This document shows positions 18,470 through 28,252 of a stretch of DNA of 64,000 nucleotides, one piece after another. A program made the translations under genes and the position numbers. This DNA comes from Scandinavium ludwigii_A (lineage in GTDB: Bacteria; Pseudomonadota; Gammaproteobacteria; Enterobacterales; Enterobacteriaceae): NCBI GenBank assembly GCA_050516505.1, contig CP191518.1, positions 2,976,001-3,040,000 of the forward strand. Direction: 5' to 3'. Under the pieces are notes generated by a model that saw only the letters and a program-made list of their open reading frames with translations, searched no databases and had not been told where the DNA came from. How positions within the stretch are numbered: position 1 is the stretch's first letter; the number at the start of each line of letters is the position of its first letter.

Positions 18470-19753
18470 TCAGGCGGGGGTGCTTATGCGAGCGAGTTGT
18501 TCGAAATAATCCGGGAACGTTTTCGCCGTACATTTCGGATCAAGAATGGTCACCGGCGTGTCGGACAACGCCACCAGCGAGAAGCACATCGCCATACGAT
18601 GATCGTTATATGTACCGATCTCCGCGAAAGTCAGTTGCGCTGGCGGAGTGACGCGAATGTAGTCTTCGCCCTCTTCCACTTCCGCGCCCACTTTACGCAG
18701 TTCTGTCGCCATCGCGAACAAGCGGTCGGTTTCTTTTACACGCCAGTTATAGATGTTACGCAGCGTCGTTGTGCCTTTGGCAAACAGCGCGGCCGTGGCA
18801 ATCGTCATCGCCGCATCAGGAATATGGTTCATATCCATGTCGATGGCGGTGAGTTCAGCGCCTGTGCAAGCGATGAAGTCATCACCCCAGGTCACGGTTG
18901 CGCCCATTTTTTCCAGCACATCGGCAAAGCGGATATCACCCTGCACGCTGTTGCGGCCGATTCCGGTTACTTTTACCGTGCCGCCTTTGATAGCACCCGC
19001 GGCGAGGAAATACGACGCAGAAGAGGCATCGCCTTCCACCAGATACGCACCCGGTGATTGGTAATGCTGTCCGCCTTTGACGACAAAACGCTGATAGTTC
19101 TGATTATCCACCTTCACGCCGAAGGTATTCATCAGATGCAGCGTGATATCGATGTACGGCTTAGAAACCAGATCGCCTTTAATGGTGATAACGGTATCCT
19201 GCGCAGCCAGCGGCGCAGTCATTAACAACGCCGTCAGGAACTGGCTGGACACGCTGCCATCAACGGCAACTTCGCCACCGACAAAACCGCCCTTCAGGCG
19301 CAGCGGCGGGTAGTTTTCCTGCTCAAGATAGTCAATCTGTGCGCCACCCTGACGCAGGGCGTCAACAAGATGCCCAATCGGACGCTCTTTCATGCGCGGT
19401 TCACCGGTCAGCACGATATCGTTACTGCCCAGGCACAATGCCGCCGCCAGTGGGCGCATTGCCGTTCCGGCGTTACCCAGGAACAGTTCAAGTGCAGCCG
19501 CTGCTTTCAACGGGCCACCGTTGCCGGTCACTTCACAGCGTGTGCGGTCGGAAGACAGAGTGTACTGAACGCCCAACGCGGTCAGGGCATTGAGCATGTG
19601 GCGCACATCATCACTGTCCAGAAGATTGGTCAGAACGGTGGTACCACGGCCCAGAGCCGCCAGCAGCAATGCACGGTTTGAGACGCTTTTTGAACCAGGT
19701 AAATTGATGGTGCCGTCTACATGCGCGATGGGTTGTAACGTCAGGGATTCCAT
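18470..19753 (-). CDS. aroA: AroA, EPSP synthase
   Basis: The 427-residue enzyme joins shikimate-3-phosphate and PEP in the shikimate pathway. Signatures are NLPGSKSVSNRALLLAAL at the N-terminus, LFLGNAGTAMRPL (about residues 90-102, the glyphosate-sensitive class I form) and RVKETDRLFAMATEL near 345-358. ATG 19753 gives the conserved MESLTLQPIA start. It follows serC in the classic serC-aroA operon, with a terminator-like hairpin between the genes. Confidence 0.98.
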   Translation of the reverse strand: MESLTLQPIAHVDGTINLPGSKSVSNRALLLAALGRGTTVLTNLLDSDDVRHMLNALTALGVQYTLSSDRTRCEVTGNGGPLKAAAALELFLGNAGTAMRPLAAALCLGSNDIVLTGEPRMKERPIGHLVDALRQGGAQIDYLEQENYPPLRLKGGFVGGEVAVDGSVSSQFLTALLMTAPLAAQDTVITIKGDLVSKPYIDITLHLMNTFGVKVDNQNYQRFVVKGGQHYQSPGAYLVEGDASSASYFLAAGAIKGGTVKVTGIGRNSVQGDIRFADVLEKMGATVTWGDDFIACTGAELTAIDMDMNHIPDAAMTIATAALFAKGTTTLRNIYNWRVKETDRLFAMATELRKVGAEVEEGEDYIRVTPPAQLTFAEIGTYNDHRMAMCFSLVALSDTPVTILDPKCTAKTFPDYFEQLARISTPA

Positions 19754-19786
19754 GAAACTCAACTCTCAAAAGCAGAAAATAAAAAA

Positions 19787-19807
19787 CCCCGCAGACCCGC
19801 TGCGGGG
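19787..19807 (-). terminator. serC-aroA intercistronic attenuator
   Basis: An 8-bp stem (CCCCGCAG/CTGCGGGG) with a 5-base loop followed on the minus strand by TTTTTTATTTT. It sits 34 bases upstream of the aroA ATG, so it must be partly read through for aroA expression. A comparable intercistronic terminator is known in E. coli serC-aroA. Confidence 0.85.
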
Positions 19808-19822
19808 ATGAAAACAGGAACA

Positions 19823-20911
19823 TTAACCGTGGCGGCGTTCGAATTCTTTCATGAAGTCGGTCAGCGCCTGAACACCCGCCAGCGGCATGGCATTATAAAT
19901 AGAGGCACGCATTCCACCGACCACGCGATGGCCTTTCAGAGCATGTAGGCCTGCGGCAAAGGATTCCTCGAGGAACAGCTTGTCCAGTGCACTGTCGGCC
20001 AGCTGGAACGGCACGTTCATACGGGAACGGTTGGCTGCGGCCACGTCGTTACGGTAGAAATCGCTGTTATCGATTGTGCCGTACAGCAGTTCCGATTTTT
20101 GCTGGTTGATGCGGTTCATGACGTCTAAACCGCCCTGCGCTTTCAGCCATTTAAAGACCAGGCCAGACAGATACCAGGCAAACGTCGGCGGCGTGTTGAA
20201 CATCGAATCGTTGTCGTTCAGCACGGTGTAATCAATGATTGATGGGCAGGCGGCGTGGGCTTTACCCAGCAGATCCTCACGCACGATAACCAGCGTCAAA
20301 CCGGCCGGGCCGATATTTTTCTGCGCACCCGCGTAAATCACACCAAAGCGGCTGACATCAAGCGGGCTAGAGAGGATCGTGGAGGAGTAATCTGCGGCAA
20401 CCACAACGTCTTTGCCGAAATCGGGGACTTCATCAATGGCGATGCCGTCGATGGTTTCGTTCGGGCAATAATGCAGATAGGCTGCGTTGTCAGAGAGCTG
20501 CCAGTCGCGCATCGGCTTCACCCCGCGCAAGCCATCAACGGTGACTTTGGCGTCAATGACGTTTGGCGTGCAGTATTTTTTCGCTTCTTTTACCGCACTG
20601 GCCGCCCAGTAACCGGCATCCACGTAATCTGCGGTGGTTTTGTCGCCCAGCAGATTCAACGGAACGCCTGCGAACTGGCCGCGACCACCGCCGTGGCAGA
20701 ACAGGACTTTATAATTGGAAGGGATTTTCAGCAGGTCGCGGAAATCTTTTTCTGCTTCTTCGGCCACCTGGATGAACTCTTTACCACGATGGCTAATTTC
20801 CATTACCGAGGTACCCAAACCCTGCCAGTCGCAGAGTTCCTGTTGGGCCTGTTGAAGCACATCCGCCGGAAGCATTGCCGGACCAGAACTAAAATTAAAG
20901 ACCTGAGTCAT
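19823..20911 (-). CDS. serC: SerC, phosphoserine aminotransferase
   Basis: The 362-residue PLP enzyme makes 3-phosphoserine and also acts in pyridoxine synthesis. FNFSSGPAMLP opens the protein, and AGAQKNIGPAG (about residues 194-204) holds the PLP-binding lysine. It is the first gene of the serC-aroA operon. Confidence 0.98.
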   Translation of the reverse strand: MTQVFNFSSGPAMLPADVLQQAQQELCDWQGLGTSVMEISHRGKEFIQVAEEAEKDFRDLLKIPSNYKVLFCHGGGRGQFAGVPLNLLGDKTTADYVDAGYWAASAVKEAKKYCTPNVIDAKVTVDGLRGVKPMRDWQLSDNAAYLHYCPNETIDGIAIDEVPDFGKDVVVAADYSSTILSSPLDVSRFGVIYAGAQKNIGPAGLTLVIVREDLLGKAHAACPSIIDYTVLNDNDSMFNTPPTFAWYLSGLVFKWLKAQGGLDVMNRINQQKSELLYGTIDNSDFYRNDVAAANRSRMNVPFQLADSALDKLFLEESFAAGLHALKGHRVVGGMRASIYNAMPLAGVQALTDFMKEFERRHG

Positions 20912-21089
20912 TTCCCCTCACCACGCTATACACGTTATCAGCCCGTAGGCATAAGTTATTCCTGTGGCTATCGGTTTTACCATTCAGTGACACACGCCGC
21001 AATGGCTAATACTCGCGAGCCGAAAAATGCGGTCAAGCTCACACAACAGAATATGCCAGCTTGACGTCACAATGCCGACAATTTGCCTA

Positions 21090-21782
21090 TCAGGTGATGC
21101 GTTTTGCCCGGCTGGCCTTCGCCCATTCTGGATGTGCGCAGCGAGGGCATAATTGATGATCGCCTGCATGCATATGGAATATTGCACTGCATCGTGTGCA
21201 GGCATAATCGTTCTCTTCCGGCATCGTTTTGAAACGCTCCACGCATTTACCCGGTAAAATCGGTAAGCCCGCTTTTACCTCATCGTCGCTAAAAAAATAG
21301 ACGCTGATTTGGCCGTTAGTCTCCATTATTGCCCGCTTGACCTGGCCCAGGTGTTCAATCCCGTTCAGGCGCAGTTCCATAAAAAATTCAAACTCGGTCA
21401 GGTTCTCAGCCCGCAACTTCTCCCAGGCAAGTTCCCCTTCGTCCACCACGACCACGGGTTTTCCCTCAAACAAATCTTCCAGTTTCTCGCTGTGCGCCAT
21501 CAGCCACATCACCAGTCGGTAGAGCACAGCCAGAGTGACAAAGACAACGAGTACCGGCAGCATTGGCACGTCGTCATAGAACGCCACGTCTCCCGCAGCA
21601 GAGCCTAACGTCAGGATGATGAGCACTTCAAAGAGCGACATCTGGCGCACACCGCGGCGTCCGGTGATTTTTAAAAACAGGAATACCAGTACGAAGGTAT
21701 AAAGGCTACGCAGGGCCACTTCCCCGAGAAATTCCACGGGGACTTTATCGAATGCCATTCGGTGCAGATCAAACGCTTGCAT
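21090..21782 (-). CDS. ycaP: YcaP, DUF421 membrane protein with C-terminal zinc ribbon
   Basis: The 230-residue protein has about three N-terminal membrane segments (residues 20-85), then a cytoplasmic DUF421 domain and a C-terminal pair of CxxC motifs (CTRC and CPRC, about residues 193-216) that can bind zinc. The length equals E. coli YcaP. Function unknown. It is divergent from ycaO across 137 bases and lies 178 bases upstream of serC on the same strand. Confidence 0.94.
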   Translation of the reverse strand: MQAFDLHRMAFDKVPVEFLGEVALRSLYTFVLVFLFLKITGRRGVRQMSLFEVLIILTLGSAAGDVAFYDDVPMLPVLVVFVTLAVLYRLVMWLMAHSEKLEDLFEGKPVVVVDEGELAWEKLRAENLTEFEFFMELRLNGIEHLGQVKRAIMETNGQISVYFFSDDEVKAGLPILPGKCVERFKTMPEENDYACTRCSAIFHMHAGDHQLCPRCAHPEWAKASRAKRIT

Positions 21783-21919
21783 TTTAGTTGCCTGAACAGT
21801 GAGTTATAGCTTCTAAGCGTAGCCGAGCCTTTTATTTTCGCCGCCCGTGTCGGGACGATAGCGCCTGACACGCAAAACCCGTATCATTGCGCGCTTTCCG
21901 TACGATAAAAGTGATCGCC

Positions 21920-23686
21920 ATGACCCAAACATTTATTCCCGGCAAAGACGCCGCTCTGGAAGACTCCATCGCCCGCTTCCAGCAAAAATTAACGGACCTC
22001 GGATTCAACATTGAAGAAGCGTCCTGGCTGAATCCGGTGCCTAACGTCTGGTCTGTGCATATCCGCGACAAAGAATGCGCGCTGTGCTTCACCAACGGCA
22101 AAGGGGCAACCAAAAAAGCGGCCCTGGCTTCTGCGCTTGGCGAATATTTTGAGCGTCTGTCTACCAACTACTTCTTCGCTGATTTCTGGCTGGGCGAAAC
22201 CATCGCCAATAGCCCGTTCGTACATTATCCGAATGAAAAATGGTTCCCGCTGCCGGAAGACGACGAAGTGCCAGAAGGCATTCTTGATGAGCGTCTGCGT
22301 GCATTCTACGATCCGGACGATCAGCTGACCGCCAGCCTGCTTGTGGATCTGCAATCCGGTAATGGCGATCGCGGTGTTTGCGGCCTGCCGTTCACCCGTC
22401 AGTCCGATGGCGAGACGATTTACATTCCGATGAACATCGTCGGCAACCTGTACGTATCTAACGGCATGTCCGCCGGTAACACCCGCAATGAAGCGCGTGT
22501 TCAGGGCCTGTCCGAAGTGTTTGAACGTCATATCAAAAACCGCATCATCGCTGAAAGCATCAGCCTGCCGGAAATCCCGGCCGACGTGATGGCGCGCTAT
22601 CCGAGCGTGGTGGAATCTATCGCCAGGCTGGAAGCTGAAGGCTTCCCTATCTTTGCTTACGACGGTTCACTGGGTGGCAAATACCCGGTTATCTGCGTGG
22701 TGCTGTTCAACCCGGCAAACGGAACCTGTTTCGCCTCCTTTGGCGCGCACCCTGATTTCGGCGTGGCGCTGGAGCGTACAGTGACCGAACTGCTGCAAGG
22801 CCGTGGCCTGAAAGATCTCGACGTCTTCACCCCACCAACCTTCGATGATGAAGAAGTGGGCGAGCACGCTAACCTTGAAACACACTTCATCGATTCCAGC
22901 GGTTTGATCTCCTGGGATATGTTCAAACAGGACGCAGATTATCCGTTTGTTGACTGGAGCTTCTCCGGCACCACAGATGAAGAATTTGCCACACTGATGG
23001 CGATTTTCCAGGCTGAAGATAAAGAAGTGTATATCGCGGATTACGAGCACCTGAGCGTTTATGCTTGCCGTATTATCGTGCCAGGCATGTCTGATATTTA
23101 TCCAGCTGAAGATCTGTGGCTGGCAAATAACAATATGGGCAGCCAGCTGCGTGAGACCCTTCTTTCTCTGCCGAACAGCGAGTGGGAAAAAGAAGATTAT
23201 CTGGCGCTGATTGAGCAGATGGATGATGAAGGTCTGGACGATTTCACCCGCGTTCGTGAGCTGCTGGGTATGGCGACCGGTAAAGATAACGGCTGGTACG
23301 CCCTGCGCATCGGTGAGCTGAAAGCTATGCTGGCGCTGGCTGGCGGCGATATGGAGCAAGCGCTTATCTGGACTGAGTGGACCATGGAATTTAATGCGTC
23401 CGTGTTCAGCCCGGAACGTGCCAACTACTACCGCTGTCTGCAAACGCTGCTGCTGCTGTCTCAGGAAGAAGAACGACAGCCGCTGCAATATCTGAATGCG
23501 TTCGTACGTATGTACGGTGCAGATGCCGTTGAAGCGGCGAGTGCGGCCCTGAGCGGTGAAGAGGCGTTCTACGGCCTGCAGCCAGTAGACAACGACCTGG
23601 CGGCCTTCCCGGCGCATCAGTCACTGTTGAAAGCGTACGAAAAACTGCAACGCGCAAAAGCCAAATTCTGGGCTAATCCGCAGTAA
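21920..23686 (+). CDS. ycaO: YcaO, ATP-binding YcaO-domain protein
   Basis: The 588-residue protein has the YcaO ATP-binding domain in the first 400 residues (GKGATKKAALASALGEYFER near 58-77 and NTRNEARVQGLSEVFERH near 195-212 carry the nucleotide and Mg ligands) and a C-terminal helical TPR-like region. In E. coli it potentiates RimO in beta-methylthiolation of ribosomal protein S12. Relatives make azoline heterocycles, but no precursor peptide or partner is present here. ATG 21920 (MTQTFIPGKD) is the conserved start. It lies upstream of focA behind a strong terminator. Confidence 0.95.
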   Translation: MTQTFIPGKDAALEDSIARFQQKLTDLGFNIEEASWLNPVPNVWSVHIRDKECALCFTNGKGATKKAALASALGEYFERLSTNYFFADFWLGETIANSPFVHYPNEKWFPLPEDDEVPEGILDERLRAFYDPDDQLTASLLVDLQSGNGDRGVCGLPFTRQSDGETIYIPMNIVGNLYVSNGMSAGNTRNEARVQGLSEVFERHIKNRIIAESISLPEIPADVMARYPSVVESIARLEAEGFPIFAYDGSLGGKYPVICVVLFNPANGTCFASFGAHPDFGVALERTVTELLQGRGLKDLDVFTPPTFDDEEVGEHANLETHFIDSSGLISWDMFKQDADYPFVDWSFSGTTDEEFATLMAIFQAEDKEVYIADYEHLSVYACRIIVPGMSDIYPAEDLWLANNNMGSQLRETLLSLPNSEWEKEDYLALIEQMDDEGLDDFTRVRELLGMATGKDNGWYALRIGELKAMLALAGGDMEQALIWTEWTMEFNASVFSPERANYYRCLQTLLLLSQEEERQPLQYLNAFVRMYGADAVEAASAALSGEEAFYGLQPVDNDLAAFPAHQSLLKAYEKLQRAKAKFWANPQ

Positions 23687-23730
23687 AACCACAAATAACT
23701 TATGGCGAAATTATTCGCCTGCGCTATATT

Positions 23731-23754
23731 ACGGGGCCTCAGAAAGGGCCCCGT
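23731..23754 (+). terminator. ycaO terminator
   Basis: An 8-bp stem (ACGGGGCC/GGCCCCGT) with an 8-base loop followed by TTTAATTTTT, 45 bases past the ycaO stop. Confidence 0.9.
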
Positions 23755-24083
23755 TTTAATTTTTATGGCCCCTTCGTTAATTTGTAATAATTAAGTTAAT
23801 TATGAGTAAATACTATTATTAGTAGCTTACAAACAATGTTAATTTTAATGCATATTACTCCATTTTAATTAACTGCTTAAAAGGGGGTGACTGAAAAAAT
23901 TCAACTCTAATTGCAAATTTTAAAATTTATTTTTATTTTGATAATCAGAAAGTTACGCCGTGATCGCTGAAAAACCATGCGTTTTGCGGGCCTATAAGCC
24001 AGGCGAGATATGATCTATATCAATTTCTCTTCTATAATGCTTTGTTAGTATCTCGTCGCCGACTTAATAAAGAGAGAGTTAGT
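23755..24083 (+). promoter_or_regulatory. focA-pflB promoter region with FNR site
   Basis: This gap without genes is very AT-rich from about 23755 to 23945, as expected for the multi-promoter pfl regulatory region with IHF and ArcA input in E. coli. A near-consensus FNR site (ATGAT-CTAT-ATCAA, 9 of 10 conserved positions) lies at 24010-24023, and a perfect TATAAT at 24033-24038. Sequence around 24008-24083 closely resembles what I know of the E. coli P6 promoter. The exact start sites cannot be fixed from sequence. Confidence 0.75.
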
Positions 24084-24941
24084 GTGAAAGCTGACAACCC
24101 TTTTGATCTTTTACTCCCAGCTGAGATGGCCAAAGTGGCCGAAGAAGCGGGTGTCTATAAAGCAACGAAACAACCGCTTAAAACCTTTTTCCTGGCGATT
24201 ACTGCGGGTGTGTTCATCTCCATTGCCTTCGTCTTCTACATTACGTCCACGACAGGCACTGCGGGAATGCCGTTTGGTATTGCCAAGCTGATTGGCGGTA
24301 TCTGCTTCTCACTGGGTCTTATCCTGTGTGTTATTTGCGGCGCTGACCTTTTCACCTCCACGGTGCTTATCGTGGTGGCTAAAGCAAGCGGCAAAATAAC
24401 CTGGGGCCAACTGGCGAAGAACTGGTTCAACGTCTATGTTGGTAACCTGATTGGTGCCTTGCTGTTTGTTCTGCTGATGTGGTTATCTGGCGAATATATG
24501 ACTGCCAACGGAGGTTGGGGACTGAACGTCCTGCAAACCGCCGACCACAAAATGCATCATACTTTTATCGAGGCCGTGTGCCTGGGTATCCTGGCAAACC
24601 TGATGGTCTGTCTGGCGGTGTGGATGAGCTACTCCGGCCGCAGCCTGATGGATAAAGCGATGATAATGGTGCTGCCAGTGGCCATGTTTGTTGCCAGCGG
24701 CTTCGAGCACAGTATCGCGAACATGTTCATGATCCCAATGGGTATCGTCGTTCGCAACTTCGCCAGCCCGGAATTCTGGACCGCAATCGGTTCGTCTCCG
24801 GACAATTTCTCTCACCTGACTGTCATGAACTTCATCACTGATAACCTGATTCCGGTAACTATCGGTAACATTATTGGTGGCGGTCTGTTAGTTGGGTTGA
24901 CGTACTGGGTCATTTACCTGCGTGGCAACGACAATCATTAA
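24084..24941 (+). CDS. focA: FocA, formate channel
   Basis: The 285-residue inner-membrane protein is a pentameric FNT-family channel with six helices. Signature sequences include GFEHSIANMFMIP (near residue 208) and the HHTFIEAVCLGILANLMVC block with the gating His. It exports formate made by PflB and can reimport it at low pH. The start is GTG 24084 (MKADNPFDLL) with AGAGAGAG upstream; an in-frame codon at 24042 would lie too close to the promoter. pflB follows after 51 bases. Confidence 0.97.
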   Translation: MKADNPFDLLLPAEMAKVAEEAGVYKATKQPLKTFFLAITAGVFISIAFVFYITSTTGTAGMPFGIAKLIGGICFSLGLILCVICGADLFTSTVLIVVAKASGKITWGQLAKNWFNVYVGNLIGALLFVLLMWLSGEYMTANGGWGLNVLQTADHKMHHTFIEAVCLGILANLMVCLAVWMSYSGRSLMDKAMIMVLPVAMFVASGFEHSIANMFMIPMGIVVRNFASPEFWTAIGSSPDNFSHLTVMNFITDNLIPVTIGNIIGGGLLVGLTYWVIYLRGNDNH

Positions 24942-24992
24942 TCGTCGTTTCAGGCAGTAAATAAGAAATCCACATAAGAAGGTAGGTGTTAC

Positions 24993-27275
24993 ATGTCCGA
25001 ACTTAATGAAAAGTTAGCTACAGCCTGGGAAGGTTTTGCCAAAGGTGACTGGCAGACAGAAGTCAACGTGCGTGACTTCATCCAGAAAAACTACACCCCA
25101 TTTGAAGGTGATGAGTCCTTCCTGGCTGGCGCTACTGACGCGACCACCACCCTGTGGGATAACGTAATGGAAGGCGTTAAACTGGAAAACCGCACTCACG
25201 CGCCAGTTGATTTCGATACCTCTGTTGCGTCTACCATCACTTCTCATGACGCTGGCTACATCAACAAGGCCCTTGAGAAAATCGTTGGCCTGCAGACTGA
25301 AGCTCCGCTGAAACGTGCGATTATCCCGTTTGGCGGTATTAAAATGGTTGAAGGTTCTTGCAAAGCGTACAATCGCGAGCTGGACCCGATGCTGAAGAAG
25401 ATCTTCACCGACTTCCGCAAAACCCACAACCAGGGTGTTTTCGACGTCTACACCAAAGACATTCTGAACTGCCGTAAATCTGGCGTTCTGACTGGTCTGC
25501 CAGACGCATACGGCCGTGGTCGTATCATCGGTGACTACCGTCGCGTTGCGCTGTACGGCATCGACTTCCTGATGAAAGACAAATACGCTCAGTTCGTGTC
25601 TCTGCAGTCCGATCTGGAAAACGGCGTAAACCTGGAAGCGACTATCCGTCTGCGTGAAGAAATCTCCGAGCAGTACCGTGCTCTGGGCCAGATCAAAGAA
25701 ATGGCAGCGAAATACGGCTGCGATATCTCTGCTCCAGCAACCAACGCTCAGGAAGCAGTTCAGTGGACCTACTTCGGCTACCTGGCTGCTGTTAAGTCTC
25801 AGAACGGTGCAGCAATGTCCTTCGGTCGCGTATCCACCTTCCTGGATGCATACATCGAACGTGACCTGAAAGCAGGCAAAATCACTGAGCAAGATGCTCA
25901 GGAAATGATTGACCACTTGGTCATGAAACTGCGTATGGTTCGCTTCCTTCGTACCCCAGAATATGATGAGCTGTTCTCCGGTGACCCGATTTGGGCAACC
26001 GAATCTATCGGTGGTATGGGCGTTGATGGCCGTACTCTGGTAACCAAATCCAGCTTCCGTTTCCTGAACACCCTGTACACCATGGGGCCGTCTCCGGAGC
26101 CGAACATCACCGTTCTGTGGTCTGAAAAACTGCCACTGAACTTCAAGAAATTCGCAGCTAAAGTTTCCATCGATACCTCTTCTCTGCAGTACGAGAACGA
26201 TGATCTGATGCGCCCTGACTTCAACAACGATGATTACGCGATTGCATGCTGCGTAAGCCCAATGGTTGTTGGTAAGCAAATGCAGTTCTTCGGTGCGCGT
26301 GCAAACCTCGCGAAAACCATGCTTTACGCTATCAATGGCGGCGTGGACGAAAAACTGAAAATCCAGGTTGGCCCGAAATCTGAGCCAATCAAAGGCGATG
26401 TTCTGGACTTCGACGAAGTCATGGAACGTATGGATCACTTCATGGATTGGCTGGCTAAGCAGTATGTCACCGCTCTGAACGTTATCCATTACATGCACGA
26501 CAAGTACAGCTACGAAGCTTCTCTGATGGCTCTGCACGACCGTGACGTGGTTCGCACCATGGCATGTGGTATCGCAGGTCTGTCCGTTGCCGCTGACTCC
26601 CTGTCTGCTATCAAATACGCGAAAGTTAAACCTGTTCGTGACGAAGACGGCCTGGCTGTTGACTTCGAAATCGAAGGCGAATACCCGCAGTTTGGTAACA
26701 ACGACTCTCGTGTAGATGACTTCGCTGTTGACCTGGTTGAACGTTTCATGAAGAAAATTCAGAAACTGACTACCTACCGTGATGCAATCCCGACTCAGTC
26801 CGTTCTGACCATCACGTCTAACGTTGTGTACGGTAAGAAAACCGGTAACACCCCAGATGGTCGTCGTGCTGGCGCACCATTCGGTCCAGGTGCTAACCCA
26901 ATGCACGGCCGTGACCAGAAAGGTGCTGTTGCCTCTCTGACCTCCGTTGCTAAACTGCCGTTTGCTTACGCTAAAGATGGTATCTCTTATACCTTCTCTA
27001 TCGTTCCAAACGCACTGGGTAAAGACGACGAAGTTCGTAAAACCAACCTGGCAGGCCTGATGGATGGTTACTTCCATCACGAAGCGTCCATCGAAGGTGG
27101 TCAGCACCTGAACGTGAACGTTATGAACCGTGAAATGCTGCTCGATGCGATGGAACATCCGGAAAAATATCCGCAGCTGACCATCCGTGTTTCTGGTTAT
27201 GCAGTACGTTTTAACTCCCTGACTAAAGAACAGCAGCAGGACGTTATCACTCGTACCTTCACTCAAACCATGTAA
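24993..27275 (+). CDS. pflB: PflB, pyruvate formate-lyase
   Basis: The 760-residue glycyl-radical enzyme splits pyruvate and CoA into acetyl-CoA and formate. The active-site Cys pair is in IACCVSPM (about 419-420 counting Met) and the radical Gly in RVSGYAVRFN (about 735). Codon use is strongly biased (very high expression), which explains the long open frame on the opposite strand. The Shine-Dalgarno is AAGAAGGTAGG. It ends before a strong terminator that separates it from pflA. Confidence 0.99.
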   Translation: MSELNEKLATAWEGFAKGDWQTEVNVRDFIQKNYTPFEGDESFLAGATDATTTLWDNVMEGVKLENRTHAPVDFDTSVASTITSHDAGYINKALEKIVGLQTEAPLKRAIIPFGGIKMVEGSCKAYNRELDPMLKKIFTDFRKTHNQGVFDVYTKDILNCRKSGVLTGLPDAYGRGRIIGDYRRVALYGIDFLMKDKYAQFVSLQSDLENGVNLEATIRLREEISEQYRALGQIKEMAAKYGCDISAPATNAQEAVQWTYFGYLAAVKSQNGAAMSFGRVSTFLDAYIERDLKAGKITEQDAQEMIDHLVMKLRMVRFLRTPEYDELFSGDPIWATESIGGMGVDGRTLVTKSSFRFLNTLYTMGPSPEPNITVLWSEKLPLNFKKFAAKVSIDTSSLQYENDDLMRPDFNNDDYAIACCVSPMVVGKQMQFFGARANLAKTMLYAINGGVDEKLKIQVGPKSEPIKGDVLDFDEVMERMDHFMDWLAKQYVTALNVIHYMHDKYSYEASLMALHDRDVVRTMACGIAGLSVAADSLSAIKYAKVKPVRDEDGLAVDFEIEGEYPQFGNNDSRVDDFAVDLVERFMKKIQKLTTYRDAIPTQSVLTITSNVVYGKKTGNTPDGRRAGAPFGPGANPMHGRDQKGAVASLTSVAKLPFAYAKDGISYTFSIVPNALGKDDEVRKTNLAGLMDGYFHHEASIEGGQHLNVNVMNREMLLDAMEHPEKYPQLTIRVSGYAVRFNSLTKEQQQDVITRTFTQTM

Positions 27276-27314
27276 TGTGTTTTGACTGAAAACGCGATGT
27301 AAAAAGCGTACAAT

Positions 27315-27344
27315 AAAGGCTCCACACCTGTGGGGCCTTTTTTT
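27315..27344 (+). terminator. pflB terminator
   Basis: A 12-bp imperfect stem (AAAGGCTCCACA/TGTGGGGCCTTT) ending in a run of seven T. It separates highly expressed pflB from pflA. Confidence 0.92.
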
Positions 27345-27481
27345 AACAATGACTCTCCTGCCCCAGCCTGCTTTGCCAGCCATCTATACTATGGGTATCT
27401 GTCAAAACAGACTTAACACAGCCGGCTTTGAGCTGTGCATACACTGGCCCCGGATGGGCCGTATCTGGAGATAACACCGCA

Positions 27482-28222
27482 ATGTCAGTAATTGGTCGTA
27501 TTCACTCCTTTGAATCCTGTGGCACCGTCGATGGCCCAGGCATCCGTTTTATCACCTTCTTCCAGGGCTGCCTGATGCGCTGCCTGTATTGCCATAACCG
27601 CGATACCTGGGATACCCACGGCGGAAAAGAAATTACGGTTGAAGAACTCATGAAAGAAGTGGTGACCTATCGCCACTTTATGAATGCATCCGGTGGCGGC
27701 GTAACGGCCTCCGGCGGCGAAGCCATTTTACAGGCTGAATTTGTGCGTGACTGGTTCCGCGCCTGCCGCAAAGAAGGCATCCATACCTGCCTCGACACCA
27801 ACGGTTTTGTCCGTCGTTACGATCCAGTGATTGATGAGTTACTGGAGGTGACTGATCTGGTCATGCTCGATCTCAAACAGATGAACGACGAGATCCATCA
27901 GAATTTAGTCGGCGTGTCTAACCACCGTACGCTTGAATTCTGCCGTTACCTGGCCAACAAAAATATTAACGTCTGGATCCGCTACGTGGTCGTGCCGGGC
28001 TGGTCTGACGATGACGATTCTGCGCACCGCCTGGGTGAATTCACGCGAGATATGGGCAACGTCGAGAAAATCGAGCTGCTGCCCTATCATGAACTCGGCA
28101 AACACAAATGGGTGGCGATGGGCGAAGAGTACAAGCTGGACGGCGTGCATCCACCGAAGAAAGAAACAATGGATCGCGTGAAAGGCATCCTCGAGCAATA
28201 CGGTCACAAAGTCATGTACTGA
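27482..28222 (+). CDS. pflA: PflA, pyruvate formate-lyase activating enzyme
   Basis: This 246-residue radical-SAM enzyme installs the glycyl radical on PflB under anaerobiosis. The cluster motif CLMRCLYC provides Cys30, Cys34 and Cys37. ASGGEAIL follows at about 79-86. ATG 27482 (MSVIGRIHSFES) is the conserved start with GGAG about 11 bases upstream; an upstream in-frame codon at 27428 gives an unconserved extension. It has its own gap after the pflB terminator, so a separate promoter or read-through supplies it. Confidence 0.98.
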   Translation: MSVIGRIHSFESCGTVDGPGIRFITFFQGCLMRCLYCHNRDTWDTHGGKEITVEELMKEVVTYRHFMNASGGGVTASGGEAILQAEFVRDWFRACRKEGIHTCLDTNGFVRRYDPVIDELLEVTDLVMLDLKQMNDEIHQNLVGVSNHRTLEFCRYLANKNINVWIRYVVVPGWSDDDDSAHRLGEFTRDMGNVEKIELLPYHELGKHKWVAMGEEYKLDGVHPPKKETMDRVKGILEQYGHKVMY

Positions 28223-28227
28223 CTCAG

Positions 28228-28252
28228 ACAGCCTCTTCGGAGGCTGTTTTTA
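28228..28252 (+). terminator. pflA terminator (UUCG tetraloop)
   Basis: An 8-bp stem (ACAGCCTC/GAGGCTGT) closed by a TTCG tetraloop and followed by TTTTTAT. It abuts the end of the convergent LysR gene. Confidence 0.92.

Noticed and set aside
22667..23617. A 316-codon minus-strand open frame inside ycaO
   Set aside because: It is a shadow of ycaO codon bias without homology or a ribosome site.
21920..23686. YcaO as part of a RiPP (azoline) biosynthesis cluster
   Set aside because: No precursor peptide, dehydrogenase, partner E1-like gene or transporter lies nearby. The context and sequence are those of the housekeeping E. coli YcaO.
25014..27383. A 789-codon open frame on the minus strand across pflB
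   Set aside because: It is the antisense mirror of a highly expressed gene with strong codon bias. The translation lacks any recognisable domain and has no Shine-Dalgarno.
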